Counted from the first letter of the stretch, positions 44,834 to 53,810 are shown. The stretch is 64,000 bases of DNA from an uncultured Caulobacter sp. (GCF_947036865.1 NZ_CAMQSF010000013.1:22630-86629); one strand, 5' to 3'. Numbers and translations: made by a program. Notes: generated from the letters alone by a model not told the origin.

Positions 44834-46858
44834 ATGAGCGATTCCCGACGCGCCGGCATGGACATGGCCTACCTGCGCGCGCGCCTGTCCTGGATCCCGC
44901 TGGCGCCGCTGTCGATCCGGGACGCGCTGGAGCCCGTGCAACTGGACCTGCTGATCCAGGCGACGCGCGACTTCCACTACCAGCGCTATCGCCGCATGGC
45001 CGAGGCGACCGAGACGGCCCAGCGCCTGTTCGGGATCGAGGCCGACCAGGGGCTGACCCTGTCCAATCTCGGCCTGGCCGCCGCCGGCCTCGGCGAGTTG
45101 GACAAGGCCTTCGAGGCGCTGAAGACCGCGCGCGACCGCTGGCCTGGGATCGTCGAGCATCACTACAACTGCGGCGTCATGGTCCTGAGGTTCAGCGAGG
45201 ATCTCGACACCGCCGAGGCGTGCTTTCTCCGGGGCCTGGAGAACGGGCCGCGTCACGGCCCCTCCTGGTTCGGCCTCGCCGTCGTGCGACTGGCGCGCGG
45301 CGATCACGCCGGGTGCGTGGAAGCCGCCCGCCAGGCCGTCGCCCTGGACGCCTCGTCCGACGGGGTCGCCGCGCTTTGCCTCGCCGCCGCGCTTGAGCGC
45401 CTGGGGCGAGAGGTCGAATGGCCGGCGAGGGCGCCGGAAGCCGGCCTGGCCGCGCCGGAGGCCTTCGACATCGTCGCGCGACGAGCGCCGCGCACCGTTC
45501 TGGTCGTGGCGCTCGGCGATCAGGAGGCGCGCGCGGCGCTGCGGCAGGCCGAAGGGCTGGAAACCACGGCGCCGGACTGGAGCGTCCACCTGCATCTGTG
45601 CAACGCCTCGGCGGGCGTGGCCGAAACGATCAGGGCCTGGGCCGAAGCGCGGCCGGAGCGCGCCGGCGTCTCGACCGAGACCCTCGTCGCCAACCCCGCC
45701 GCCAGCCTCGACGGCCGCTTCGGCCTGATCCGGCTGCGCACCCTGGCCGTGGTCGGGGCGGCGGTCGGCGGCGACGTGGTGATGGCCCATCCGCGTCTCG
45801 TCTTCACCGCCGATCCGGCGCGCTTGCTGCCCGAGGCCGACCAGGGCGCATCCCTGGCTATCGCGGAGGGACTGCTGTGGAGCCAGGTCGGTCAGGACTT
45901 GATCGGCGTGCGCGCCGGACAGGCGGCCGACGGCTTCCTCGCCGCCCTGCGCCACGCCGCCCTGGCCTGGCCCGGGAACGCCGCGCCGATGGCGGTCGGC
46001 GCCTGGCTCTGGCGGGCCTGGACGGCGTGTCCGGGCGCGCGGAGGCTGACGCCGGAGGACCTCGCCTCGGTCGCCATCGAAGCCGACATGCCGCCGCCCG
46101 AGCCGCCGCCGCGCCCTGAATTCAACGAGATCGTTCCGTCGCGCTATGGCCCGATGCTGCTGAACCGCAACGACCTCTTCGTTTTCGCCGGCATCCGCGA
46201 GACCGGCGTCTGGTCGCCCGAGGAGATGGACTTGTTCGCGCGGCTGATCCAGCCGGGCCAGACCGTGCTCGACGTCGGGGCCAATATGGGCTCGCACACC
46301 CTGGCCTTCTGCAACTTCGTCGGGCCGACCGGGACGGTCCACGCCTTCGAGCCGCAGCGGATCATGTTCCAGGCCCTGGTCGCCACCGTGGCCCTGAACA
46401 GCTGGACCAACGCCCACTGCCACATGAAGCTGGTCGGGGCGCGACGGGGCAGGATGCGCCTGCCCAGCATCGACTATGGCGAGCCCAGCAATTTCGGGAT
46501 GATGACCCTGTCCCCCGATCGGGAGCGGGCGCGCACCCTGACCTATCGCGACGACGAGGCCGGCGAGGAGGTCGAGCGGATCACCCTCGACAGCCTGGAC
46601 CTGGCCGCCTGCCACCTGATCAAGATCGACGTCGAGGGCATGGAAATCGACGTGCTGCGCGGCGCGCGCCGGACCATCGCGCGGCATCGGCCGCTGATCT
46701 ACATGGAATGCCAGCCCGACAAGCGCAGCCGACACTCTCTGAAGCTCTTGAAATCCCTGGGCTACGCCGCCTGGTGGCACGGCGACGCGGGCTCGCCCAA
46801 CATCCTGGGCGCGCCGCTGGAGCGGCCGCTGTCGGCGATGGGGTTGAGGCTGGCCTAG
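44834..46858 (+). CDS. TPR protein fused to FkbM-family methyltransferase
   Basis: 674 residues. The N-terminal part (about 40-200) contains TPR-like repeats (LTLSNLGLAAAGLGELDKAF, WFGLAVVRLARGDHAGCVEA). The middle (about 200-430) has no domain I recognise. The C-terminal FkbM methyltransferase (about 450-665) has the SAM motif VLDVGANMGSHTLAF, then VHAFEPQRIMFQALVATVAL and KIDVEGMEIDVLRGA. FkbM enzymes methylate hydroxyls of glycans or polyketides. The adjacent glycosyltransferases suggest a cell-surface glycan target, but this is inferred. Confidence 0.85.
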   Translation: MSDSRRAGMDMAYLRARLSWIPLAPLSIRDALEPVQLDLLIQATRDFHYQRYRRMAEATETAQRLFGIEADQGLTLSNLGLAAAGLGELDKAFEALKTARDRWPGIVEHHYNCGVMVLRFSEDLDTAEACFLRGLENGPRHGPSWFGLAVVRLARGDHAGCVEAARQAVALDASSDGVAALCLAAALERLGREVEWPARAPEAGLAAPEAFDIVARRAPRTVLVVALGDQEARAALRQAEGLETTAPDWSVHLHLCNASAGVAETIRAWAEARPERAGVSTETLVANPAASLDGRFGLIRLRTLAVVGAAVGGDVVMAHPRLVFTADPARLLPEADQGASLAIAEGLLWSQVGQDLIGVRAGQAADGFLAALRHAALAWPGNAAPMAVGAWLWRAWTACPGARRLTPEDLASVAIEADMPPPEPPPRPEFNEIVPSRYGPMLLNRNDLFVFAGIRETGVWSPEEMDLFARLIQPGQTVLDVGANMGSHTLAFCNFVGPTGTVHAFEPQRIMFQALVATVALNSWTNAHCHMKLVGARRGRMRLPSIDYGEPSNFGMMTLSPDRERARTLTYRDDEAGEEVERITLDSLDLAACHLIKIDVEGMEIDVLRGARRTIARHRPLIYMECQPDKRSRHSLKLLKSLGYAAWWHGDAGSPNILGAPLERPLSAMGLRLA

Positions 46859-46880
46859 AGGGGCGAGGACGCGCTCGGCC

Positions 46881-47303
46881 TCAATGCTCGACGAAGTCGA
46901 TGTCGCGGCGCGAGGCGACGATGGTCACGATGAAGCCGGCCAGCACGTCGAGCAGCACCATCAGGGTGATCAGGAAGAAGGTCGAGGTGGCGAAGGCCGG
47001 GCCCAGCAGGAACTCGACCAGGCACAGGATGAACAGGATCATCGACAGCGAGTGATTGATGATCGCGATCTTGCGGCTGGTGGTCGACTTCAGCAGCTCG
47101 ACGAACAGCACCACCAGCGACGCGGCCAGCAAGAGGTCGCCCAGGCTGACCGCCCACTCGGCCCGCGAGGTCATGTGAATGGTGAACAGCGTCCCGCCCA
47201 TCCGCGCGCCGGCGTCGACGGCCTTGAAGCCGCCCGCCAGGGTCAGGGCCACGAGATTGTAGATGATCACCGGCAAGGCCAGCAGCGGAACGGCCGCGAA
47301 CAT
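46881..47303 (-). CDS. Integral membrane protein of unknown function
   Basis: 140 residues from ATG 47303, with GAGGGGGA six bases upstream; an earlier in-frame start (47345) lacks an RBS. Four hydrophobic helices are joined by short charged loops such as KSTTSRK, and the end RRDIDFVEH is cytoplasmic-like. I know no family signature. It converges with the FkbM gene and stands 108 bp downstream of the GT2 gene on the same strand. Confidence 0.75.
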   Translation of the reverse strand: MFAAVPLLALPVIIYNLVALTLAGGFKAVDAGARMGGTLFTIHMTSRAEWAVSLGDLLLAASLVVLFVELLKSTTSRKIAIINHSLSMILFILCLVEFLLGPAFATSTFFLITLMVLLDVLAGFIVTIVASRRDIDFVEH

Positions 47304-47411
47304 CGAATTTCCCCCTCTGGCGTCGTGGTTCATCCTCATCGCCATGGTTAAGCCCTAGCCGCAAATTCCGTTGCGGTGAAGCCGGCTCGCCCAGGACGCG
47401 GTTTTGGCGCC

Positions 47412-48149
47412 TCAGGCCTCGTCGACGCCCTGCGGGTTGCGGGACCGCGACTGCAGCCACATCACGCCCAGCAGGTCCGAGACCGAAGCCTTCAGCCGGC
47501 CGAAATTGGTGTATTTCGACACGCCGGTTTCGCGGTGCCGGTGGTTCACCGGCTGGAACGCCACCTCATAGCCCTCGCGCAGCATCAGGGCCGGGATGTA
47601 GCGGTGGATGTGATCGAAATAGGGCAGGCGCAGGAAGGCCTCGCGGCGGAAGGCCTTGAGCCCGCAGCCGGTGTCGTTGGCGGTGTCCTTCAAGAGGCGC
47701 TTGCGCACGCCGTTGCCGAACTTCGAGGCTAGCCGCTTGGCCTGGCTGTCCTGCCGCTTGACCCGCTCGCCGCCGACCAGGGCCAGGGTCTCGGGACCGG
47801 CCTGCAGCGCCTTGGCCAGGCGCGGCGCGTCGGCGGGATCGTTCTGCCCGTCGCCGTCCAGGGTGATGACGATGGGGGCGCGGGCGGCCAGGACGCCGCT
47901 GCGCACGGCGCGGCTCTGGCCCGAGTTCTTGCGGTGGCCCAGAACGCGCAACTGCGGAATCTCGGCCTTCAGCGCGATCAGCCGGGCCTTGGTGTCGTCG
48001 CGGCTGGCGTCGTCGACGAAGATCATCTCATAGGCCTCGCCGGCGAAGGCGGCCGCGATCTCGCGCGCCAGCTTCGGGGCGGCCTCGCCCTCGTCGAAGA
48101 CGGGCACGACGATCGAGAAATCAGGCGTGGCGATGGCGCGGGAGCTCAT
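47412..48149 (-). CDS. Family 2 glycosyltransferase (dolichol-phosphate mannosyltransferase-like)
   Basis: 245 residues from ATG 48149, where GAGGAG precedes the start; a GTG at 48179 is an alternative with no RBS. A GT2 fold with FSIVVPVFDEGEAAPKLARE, the metal and nucleotide site VDDASRDDT, GKNSGQSRAVRSGVL-like region and TLDGDGQNDP. LLKDTANDTGCGLKAFRREA is typical of DPM1-like enzymes that load undecaprenyl or dolichyl phosphate with sugar. The divergent GT-C gene is the expected user of that lipid-linked sugar. No membrane helix is present in this copy. Confidence 0.9.
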   Translation of the reverse strand: MSSRAIATPDFSIVVPVFDEGEAAPKLAREIAAAFAGEAYEMIFVDDASRDDTKARLIALKAEIPQLRVLGHRKNSGQSRAVRSGVLAARAPIVITLDGDGQNDPADAPRLAKALQAGPETLALVGGERVKRQDSQAKRLASKFGNGVRKRLLKDTANDTGCGLKAFRREAFLRLPYFDHIHRYIPALMLREGYEVAFQPVNHRHRETGVSKYTNFGRLKASVSDLLGVMWLQSRSRNPQGVDEA

Positions 48150-48205
48150 CGCCTCCTCATACAGCAAAAGTCGCGACACGAAAGGATCGTGCTAAAGCTG
48201 CGGCC

Positions 48206-49891
48206 ATGACGCTTGAATCTCGCCTGGACGACTGGAGCCGAGGGTGGCGCGGCCCTCTGTTCGCCGCGCTGGTGGCCCTGGTCGCCGGCCTGCCGGGCCT
48301 GTTCGCCATGCCGCCGCTGGACCGCGACGAGTCGCGCTTCGCCCAGGCCACCTCGCAGATGCTGGAGACCGGCGACTACGTGGTCATCAAGTTCCAGGAC
48401 CAGCCGCGCTTCAAGAAGCCGGTCGGCATTCACTGGCTGCAGGCCGCCAGCGTCACGCTGCTGTCCAACGCCGAGGATCGGCGGATCTGGGCCTATCGCA
48501 TCCCGTCGCTGCTGGGCGCGATGCTGGCGGCGGCGGCCTGCGCCTGGGGCGCCGCGGCGCTGTTCGATCCGCGGACGGGCCTGCTGTCCGGCGCGATCCT
48601 GGGCGCGACCTTCCTGCTGTCGTCCGAGGCCTTCATCGCCAAGACCGACGCGGCCCTCTGCGGAACAACGACCCTGGCCATGGCGGCCTTGGCCCGGATC
48701 TACGCCGCCCAGCTGAAGGGCGAGTCGGCGGGCAAGCCGACCAAGCTCGCCTTCTGGCTGGGCCTGTCGGTCGCCGCCCTGATCAAGGGTCCGGTCGGCC
48801 TGCTGGTCGCGCTGTTCGCCCTCGTGGCCCTGGCGATCTGGGACCGCAAGGCCGCCTGGATGAAGGATCTGGGCTGGACCTGGGGTCTGATCCTGTTCGC
48901 CGCCGTCACCTTGCCGTGGGCGATGATGATCACCGTCGCCACCGACGGCGGCTTCTGGGGCGCGGCGGTGGGCGGAGACCTCGCGCCGAAGATGGCCGGC
49001 GGCCAGGAGGGCCACGCCGGGCCGTTCGGCTACCACGCCCTGCTGGCGCCGCTGCTGGCGTTTCCGGCCACCCTGCTGCTGCCGGCGGGCCTGGTCGTGG
49101 CCTGGACCAAGCGCAAAGAGCCGGGCGTGCGCTTCGCCGTCTGCTGGCTGGTTCCGACCTGGCTGATGTTCGAGGCCCTGCCCACCAAGCTCGTTCATTA
49201 CGAGCTGCCGGCCTATGGCGCCCTGGCCATGCTGATGGCCGCGGCCGTGCGCGCGCCGCTGGGCGGGGTCGTCCGCTGGATCGGCGGCGGGCTGTCGGTG
49301 CTGATGGGCGCGCTGCTGGCCGCCGTCGCGATCTATGGCCAGAAGCAGTTCGGGACGGGCGCCGATCTTGCCTGGACCATCCTGGCCGCCGCCCTGGCGC
49401 TGGCCGCCGGGATCGTCGGCGCGGTGCTGCTGCTGCGCCGCCATTCGGCGCGAGCCCTGGTGATGGCCGGGGCCTTGGGCGTCGGCGCGCACGTGGCCCT
49501 GACGGCGGGCCTGCTGCCGCGCCTGGAGCCGCTGTTCCTGTCCAAGGACGTCGCCGACGCGCTCGACCGCGCCCGGCTCTCCCCGCGCTCGGGCGCCGCC
49601 GGGCCGGTGGCCGTGACCGGCTATGCCGAGCCCAGCCTGATCTTCCAGCTGGGCACGGCCACCGAGCTGACCGACGGCGACGGCGCCGCCGACGCCATTT
49701 CCGAGGGTCGCCCGGCGGTGGTCGAGGGCCGCGAGGAAAAGCCGTTCCGCGCCGCCATGGCCCAGCTGGGCCTCACCCCTCATCCCGTCGGAACGATCGC
49801 CGGCCTGAACTATTCCGACGGCGACCAGGAGCGGCTGACGATCTATCGCGGCGAGCCCCAGGTCGACGACCAGCCGGAGACCCAGCCTTGA
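48206..49891 (+). CDS. GT-C family glycosyltransferase (ArnT/PMT-like, GT39 or GT83)
   Basis: 561 residues with about ten to twelve hydrophobic helices. The first periplasmic loop carries LDRDESRFAQATSQML, the D-E motif of ArnT/PMT enzymes, which transfer a sugar from a polyprenyl phosphate donor to an acceptor outside the membrane. The C-terminal 100 residues are soluble. It is divergent from the GT2 gene, which likely makes the donor. Its stop overlaps the HMG-CoA lyase start by four bases (TTGA). The acceptor, such as lipid A or a glycan, is unknown. Confidence 0.88.
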   Translation: MTLESRLDDWSRGWRGPLFAALVALVAGLPGLFAMPPLDRDESRFAQATSQMLETGDYVVIKFQDQPRFKKPVGIHWLQAASVTLLSNAEDRRIWAYRIPSLLGAMLAAAACAWGAAALFDPRTGLLSGAILGATFLLSSEAFIAKTDAALCGTTTLAMAALARIYAAQLKGESAGKPTKLAFWLGLSVAALIKGPVGLLVALFALVALAIWDRKAAWMKDLGWTWGLILFAAVTLPWAMMITVATDGGFWGAAVGGDLAPKMAGGQEGHAGPFGYHALLAPLLAFPATLLLPAGLVVAWTKRKEPGVRFAVCWLVPTWLMFEALPTKLVHYELPAYGALAMLMAAAVRAPLGGVVRWIGGGLSVLMGALLAAVAIYGQKQFGTGADLAWTILAAALALAAGIVGAVLLLRRHSARALVMAGALGVGAHVALTAGLLPRLEPLFLSKDVADALDRARLSPRSGAAGPVAVTGYAEPSLIFQLGTATELTDGDGAADAISEGRPAVVEGREEKPFRAAMAQLGLTPHPVGTIAGLNYSDGDQERLTIYRGEPQVDDQPETQP

Positions 49892-50787
49892 GCCGCTTCA
49901 TCCAGATCGTCGAGGTCGGTCCGCGCGACGGCCTGCAGAACGAAAAGCTCAGCCTGTCGGTCGAGGAGAAGCTCGACCTGATCCGCAAGCTCGAGGCCTG
50001 CGGGGCCAAGCGCATGGAAGTGGTGTCGTTCGTCAATCCGAACCGCGTGCCGCAGATGGCCGGCGCCGAGGAGATCATGGCGGCCCTGCCGGCCGACCTG
50101 ACGCATTCGCGGATCGGGCTCGTGCTCAACATGCGCGGCTGGGAGCGCTGCGTCGCCGCCCAGTGCGACGAGGCCAATGTCGTGGTCTGCGCCTCGGACG
50201 GCTTCGCGACGCGCAATCAGGGCTCCACCGTGCGCCAGCAGGTCGAGGCCCTGGCCGCGATCGTCGAGCGCCGGGCGGCCGAGGGCGGCCCGCCGATCAC
50301 CATGACCCTTTCGGTGGCGTTCGGCGACCCGTTCGACGGCGAGGTCAGCGAAGATCAGGTGGTCGCCATCGTTCGCGAGGCCGCCGCCCTGGGCGTGCCC
50401 GAGATCGCGCTGGGCGACACGATCGGCGTCGCCGATCCGTCGACCGTCCGTAGGCGGATCGAAGCGGTTCGCGAGGCCGCGCCGGACGCCCGCCTGCGCA
50501 TGCACTTCCACGACACCCGCAACACGGGCCTGGCCAACGCCTATGCCAGCGTCGAGGCGGGCGTGGACGTGCTGGACGCCTCGGTGGGCGGCCTGGGCGG
50601 CTGCCCGTTCGCGCCGAACGCCACGGGCAATATCGGCACGGAAGATCTGGTCTACATGCTGGAACGAGCCGGCTTCGAGACCGGTTACGACCTCTCCGCG
50701 ACCCTGGCCCTGGGTCGCGAGATCAGCGCCAAGCTGGGCAAGGCGCCCGCCTCGTCCCTGGCCCGCGCCGGAGGGTTCCCCGCATGA
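49888..50787 (+). CDS. Hydroxymethylglutaryl-CoA lyase
   Basis: 299 residues from TTG 49888, with GGAG eight bases upstream. It cleaves HMG-CoA to acetyl-CoA and acetoacetate at the end of leucine degradation. Signatures are EVGPRDGLQNE, VSFVNPNRVPQMAGAEE, the metal-site pair HFHDTRNTGLAN and the active-site loop GLGGCPFAPNATGNIGTEDL with its cysteine. It is translationally coupled both to the GT-C gene before it and to the lipoprotein gene after it, an unusual set of neighbours for a catabolic enzyme. Confidence 0.92.
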   Translation: MSRFIQIVEVGPRDGLQNEKLSLSVEEKLDLIRKLEACGAKRMEVVSFVNPNRVPQMAGAEEIMAALPADLTHSRIGLVLNMRGWERCVAAQCDEANVVVCASDGFATRNQGSTVRQQVEALAAIVERRAAEGGPPITMTLSVAFGDPFDGEVSEDQVVAIVREAAALGVPEIALGDTIGVADPSTVRRRIEAVREAAPDARLRMHFHDTRNTGLANAYASVEAGVDVLDASVGGLGGCPFAPNATGNIGTEDLVYMLERAGFETGYDLSATLALGREISAKLGKAPASSLARAGGFPA

Positions 50788-51146
50788 TCCGTCTCGCCGC
50801 CCTCGCCGTCCTGGCCCTTTCGGCCTGCGCCGCCGCGCCGGTCACGCCGGGCCCCGCCCGCTGCGACGTGACGATCAAGTTCGGCAGCTATGGCGGCGGG
50901 ATCGACCGGGCGCTGGCTGACAAGGTCGCCGCGACGGTCAAGGCCGACCGCGACGTCGCGCGCGCCGAAATCAAGCCCTGGGGACGTGAAGGCGAGTTCG
51001 ATCAGTGCCTGACGGCCAAGCCCGGCCGCGACGCCCGCGCGATGTACCAGCGCTATCGCGCCCTGCTGCCAGACCGGAACCTCAAGGCGCCGACCTCGAT
51101 CGAAGGGCCGGACCGGCTGCGGTTCGAGACCATCGGCCCGATGTAG
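50784..51146 (+). CDS. Small lipoprotein, unknown function
   Basis: 120 residues. The start overlaps the lyase stop by four bases (ATGA). The signal peptide ends with the lipobox LALSAC (cysteine at about residue 15). The mature part has two cysteines (ARCDVTIKFGSYGGG and DQCLTAKPG) that could pair in the periplasm. No known domain. It converges with the TPR membrane gene eight bases away. Confidence 0.8.
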   Translation: MIRLAALAVLALSACAAAPVTPGPARCDVTIKFGSYGGGIDRALADKVAATVKADRDVARAEIKPWGREGEFDQCLTAKPGRDARAMYQRYRALLPDRNLKAPTSIEGPDRLRFETIGPM

Positions 51147-51153
51147 CGCCGCG

Positions 51154-51906
51154 TCAGGCCCCGATCCCGGCGGCCGCGAAGTCGCGCCAGCTCTTGGCTT
51201 CCTTGCGGAAGTGGGCGTGGGTCTTGGACAGGCGCTTTTCGATTTCCACGAGCTGGGCGCGGGCCTCGTCCTTGCGCCCGGTCTGGGCCAGGAACACCGC
51301 GTAACGGGCGATGCCCTCGAAGCCCGGATAGTGGTCGGCGGCCCAGGAGAGGGCCGTCGCCGCCTGCTCCTCGCGGCCCAGGGCGTGATAGACGCGGCCC
51401 AGGGCCAGCATGGTGTGCGGGGTGCGGCCGGCGTTCGGCTGCTCGCCCAGCTTCTCCAGCAACGGCAGGGCCTCGGCCGGACGGTTGAGCTCGATCAGCG
51501 CGTTGGCGCGGCCCAGCAGCAGTTGGGCGTCGTCGGCGTACATGCCGGTCAGGCTGTCGGCATAGAGGCGCTCGGCCTCGGCGTGCTTGCCAAGCTCGGT
51601 GGCGGCGACGGCCAGGCGCACGCGATTGGCGACGGTGGGGGCGTCGTCGACGGCCTGGCGGGCCTCGCGGTATTCGCGCTGCGGATCCAGCGCCTTGCGC
51701 GCCGCCTGGCCCATCTTGCGCGCGGTGCGGCCGCCGAACAGCTCGGGCGCGATCACCGCGACGAAATAGACGATGCCGCCCACCGGCTGGAACGCCAGGA
51801 TGATCCACAGCCAGTACATCTCGCGATGGGTGCGCACCACGTGGACGCACAGGGCGATCGCGATCAGGAACGACAGGCCGATCAGCGGCAGCGGCAGCGA
51901 GAACAT
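51154..51906 (-). CDS. Membrane-anchored TPR protein with PLDc_N-type helices
   Basis: 250 residues from ATG 51906. Two N-terminal hydrophobic segments contain LWIILAFQPVGGIVYFVAVI, the PLDc_N (phospholipase D N-terminal membrane) pattern. From about residue 85 come four to five TPR-like repeats (ELGKHAEAERLYADSLTG, LGRANALIELNRPAEALPLL, TMLALGRVYHALGREEQAAT). The protein probably anchors a TPR scaffold at the inner membrane, facing the cytoplasm. The name 'cardiolipin synthase-like' would be misleading because no catalytic HKD motif is present. Confidence 0.82.
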   Translation of the reverse strand: MFSLPLPLIGLSFLIAIALCVHVVRTHREMYWLWIILAFQPVGGIVYFVAVIAPELFGGRTARKMGQAARKALDPQREYREARQAVDDAPTVANRVRLAVAATELGKHAEAERLYADSLTGMYADDAQLLLGRANALIELNRPAEALPLLEKLGEQPNAGRTPHTMLALGRVYHALGREEQAATALSWAADHYPGFEGIARYAVFLAQTGRKDEARAQLVEIEKRLSKTHAHFRKEAKSWRDFAAAGIGA

Positions 51907-51983
51907 GGACGACCCCGAGACGTGTTCCTGGTCTTTCTCGCGCGGGTGCGCGGCCGTCAACCTCGCGCCCCTAACAACCGACT

Positions 51984-52080
51984 ATTCCCGCGAAAGCGGG
52001 GACCCAAGCTGACTCTCAACCTGTCTCGCTGGCCGAACGCATGCCCGACCGCCGCATGGATCCCCGCTTTCGCGGGGAAG
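51984..52080. repeat. Dispersed palindromic element, CCCCGCGAAAGCGGGG-like
   Basis: TTCCCGCGAAAGCGGGGACCC (as two adjoining pieces) and GGATCCCCGCTTTCGCGGGG form the arms around 50 bases. The core hairpin CCCCGC-GAAA-GCGGGG recurs as a terminator-like stem at 61770-61803. It lies between the TPR gene and pth. Confidence 0.75.
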
Positions 52081-52094
52081 ATCGGAGAAAGAGA

Positions 52095-52712
52095 TCAGTC
52101 TTCCTTGGCCGGCTTGCGCGGATCGGCCTTGGGCGCGGGGGCCAGGCGCATCACCTCGGCCTGGTAGCGCTCGTCGTCGCCGGCGGCGGCGAAGGGCAGG
52201 GCGTCGGCGATGGCGTCCAGCATCGGGTCCAGCCATTGGTGCTCGGCCTTGTGGAAGTCGCCCAGCACATAGTGCATGACCGCGTCCTTGTGGCCCGGAT
52301 GGCCGACGCCGATGCGGCCCCGGCGGAAGGCGTCGCCGACCTGGCTGGTCACCGAGCGGATGCCGTTGTTGCCCGCCGCCCCGCCGCCGGCCTTCATCCG
52401 GAAGCGGCCCGGGGCCATGTCGATCTCGTCGTGGAAGACGATGACGTCGGCGGGCTTGAGCTTGAAGAACTTCATCGCCTCGCCCACGGCGCGGCCGCTC
52501 TCGTTGTAATAGGTCTTGGGCTTCAGCAGCAGCAGCTTGACCGGGCCGTCGGGCGTTCCGACCTGGCCCTCGCAGGCCAGGCCCTGGAAGCGGGCGCGCC
52601 AGGGCGCGGTCCCCCACTTTCGCGCCAGGGCGTCGACGGCCATGAAGCCGACATTGTGGCGGTTCTTCTCGTACTTGGGCTCGGGATTGCCCAGGCCGGC
52701 GAGGATCAGCAT
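52095..52712 (-). CDS. pth: Peptidyl-tRNA hydrolase
   Basis: 205 residues. It releases tRNA from peptidyl-tRNA dropped off the ribosome. Signatures are LILAGLGNPEPKYEKNRHNV (with the N and catalytic H of YxxxRHNVG), FHDEIDMAPGRF with the metal-like D, and AGGGAAGNNGIRSVTSQVG. The C-terminal tail is longer than in E. coli (194 residues) and rich in Pro and Lys. It lies downstream of rplY on the same strand, the classic rplY-pth order, but is separated by a terminator and a palindromic repeat. Confidence 0.95.
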   Translation of the reverse strand: MLILAGLGNPEPKYEKNRHNVGFMAVDALARKWGTAPWRARFQGLACEGQVGTPDGPVKLLLLKPKTYYNESGRAVGEAMKFFKLKPADVIVFHDEIDMAPGRFRMKAGGGAAGNNGIRSVTSQVGDAFRRGRIGVGHPGHKDAVMHYVLGDFHKAEHQWLDPMLDAIADALPFAAAGDDERYQAEVMRLAPAPKADPRKPAKED

Positions 52713-52727
52713 GCGTGGTCCCTGTGG

Positions 52728-52849
52728 CGAGGCCCTGCGTCCTTCGAGGCGCGCTCGCGAGCGCGCACCTCAGGATGAGGCATTCAGTGCGGTGAGTCCC
52801 TCATCCTGAGGCGCCCGCGATAGCGGGCCTCGAAGGACGCGGGGCCTCG
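52728..52849. repeat. Dispersed palindromic element, CGTCCTTCGAGGC type
   Basis: CGAGGCCCTGCGTCCTTCGAG and the opposite arm CTCGAAGGACGCGGGGCCTCG are complementary over about 20 bases. Inside them, CCTCAGGATGAGG and CCTCATCCTGAGG form a second pair. It is 122 bp long and lies between rplY and pth. Confidence 0.8.
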
Positions 52850-52852
52850 AAC

Positions 52853-52883
52853 GAAAAAGGGCGGACCCGAAAGCCCGCCCTTC
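52853..52883 (-). terminator. Rho-independent terminator of rplY
   Basis: AAGGGCGG and CCGCCCTT enclose ten bases. On the minus strand they are followed by TTTTTCG. The stem lies 34 bases after the rplY stop codon. Confidence 0.85.
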
Positions 52884-52916
52884 TCAAATCAGATCGGTGA
52901 TCCGACCGCCAGACGA

Positions 52917-53516
52917 TTAGCCTTCGGTCGTGGTGTCGCCGGCGTCCGACTGGGCCGAGGCCGAGGTCTTGATGCTGGCGATCACGAAGTCGCGGTCCAT
53001 GGCGGGCTTCACGCCGGCCGGCAGCTTGACTTCCGAGATGCGGATCACGTCGCCCAGGTCGTGCGAGGCCAGGTCGATGACCAGCTCCTCGGGGATCTGG
53101 TCGGCCGGGCAGGCCAGCTCGACGGTGTGACGGATGACTTCCAGCGTGCCGCCCTTCTTCAGGCCGACCGAGGTTTCGTGGTTCTTGAAGTGCACCGGCA
53201 CTTCGATCTTGATCAGCTGGTGCTCGTCGACGCGATAGAGGTCGAAGTGGACCGGCTCGTCGGTGACGGGGTGGAACTGGACGGCCTTGGCGATGACCGG
53301 CTGGGTCTCTTCGCCGTACTTCAGGGTCACCAGGTGGCCCAGCAGCTTGCCGGTGTACAGCGACTTGCGGAATTCGTTGGCGCGCACGGCGATGTTCACC
53401 GGGGCCTTGCCGCCGCCGTACAGGACGCCCGGAACCTTGCCGGCGCGGCGGGTGGCGCGGGCATTGCCGGTGCCGGCGCCGTCGCGGACTTCAACGTTCA
53501 GGATGATCTCGGCCAT
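52917..53516 (-). CDS. rplY: 50S ribosomal protein L25 (Ctc-type)
   Basis: 199 residues. The N-terminal L25 domain binds 5S rRNA, and the C-terminal TL5/CTC extension adds about 100 residues compared with E. coli L25 (94 residues). Visible are ATRRAGKVPGVLYGGGKAPV near the start, VQFHPVTDEPVHFDLYRV and the second domain with VPVHFKNHETSVGLKKGG and CPADQIPEELVIDLA. It is upstream of pth, and transcription ends at a terminator 34 bases after the stop. Confidence 0.96.
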   Translation of the reverse strand: MAEIILNVEVRDGAGTGNARATRRAGKVPGVLYGGGKAPVNIAVRANEFRKSLYTGKLLGHLVTLKYGEETQPVIAKAVQFHPVTDEPVHFDLYRVDEHQLIKIEVPVHFKNHETSVGLKKGGTLEVIRHTVELACPADQIPEELVIDLASHDLGDVIRISEVKLPAGVKPAMDRDFVIASIKTSASAQSDAGDTTTEG

Positions 53517-53681
53517 CGTCGGGTTCTTTCTAGAGAGCCGGATGCTCTCTTCTAAGGACCAAGGCGCCTATGGCTGGATCGCCACGCTCACCCGGTCGTT
53601 TCGGGGTCGCGCTACATACACAAAAGGGCCGGGCGACGCAATCTCGGGGTTTGGAGCCTCCAAGAGGGTCGAAACCCCGCC

Positions 53682-53796
53682 CGTCATCCCGCGCTTCATG
53701 CGCGGGACCCAGGGTTCAGCTTTCGGGTGGGAGGAAGCTTCCGCTCCGCACCTGCGGCGGAGACATAGGTCCCGCGCATGAAGCGCGGGATGACGG
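53682..53796. repeat. Dispersed palindromic element, GTCATCCCGCGCTTCATGCG type
   Basis: CGTCATCCCGCGCTTCATG and CATGAAGCGCGGGATGACG are perfect mirror arms, next to GCGCGGGACCC and GGTCCCGCG. Inside, GTGGGAGGAAGCTTCCGC carries a HindIII-like AAGCTT centre. It lies between the large lipoprotein gene and rplY. A decayed copy lies at 36909-37023. Confidence 0.85.
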
Positions 53797-53810
53797 TGGC
53801 GTATCGGATG

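Noticed and set aside
48244..50787. An 847-codon plus-strand frame joining the GT-C gene region to HMG-CoA lyase
   Set aside because: Only the part from TTG 49888 encodes a real protein; before that the frame is a shadow of the glycosyltransferase.
51154..51906. Cardiolipin synthase or phospholipase D
   Set aside because: Only the N-terminal membrane pattern (PLDc_N) is present; there is no HKD motif, and the rest is TPR repeats.
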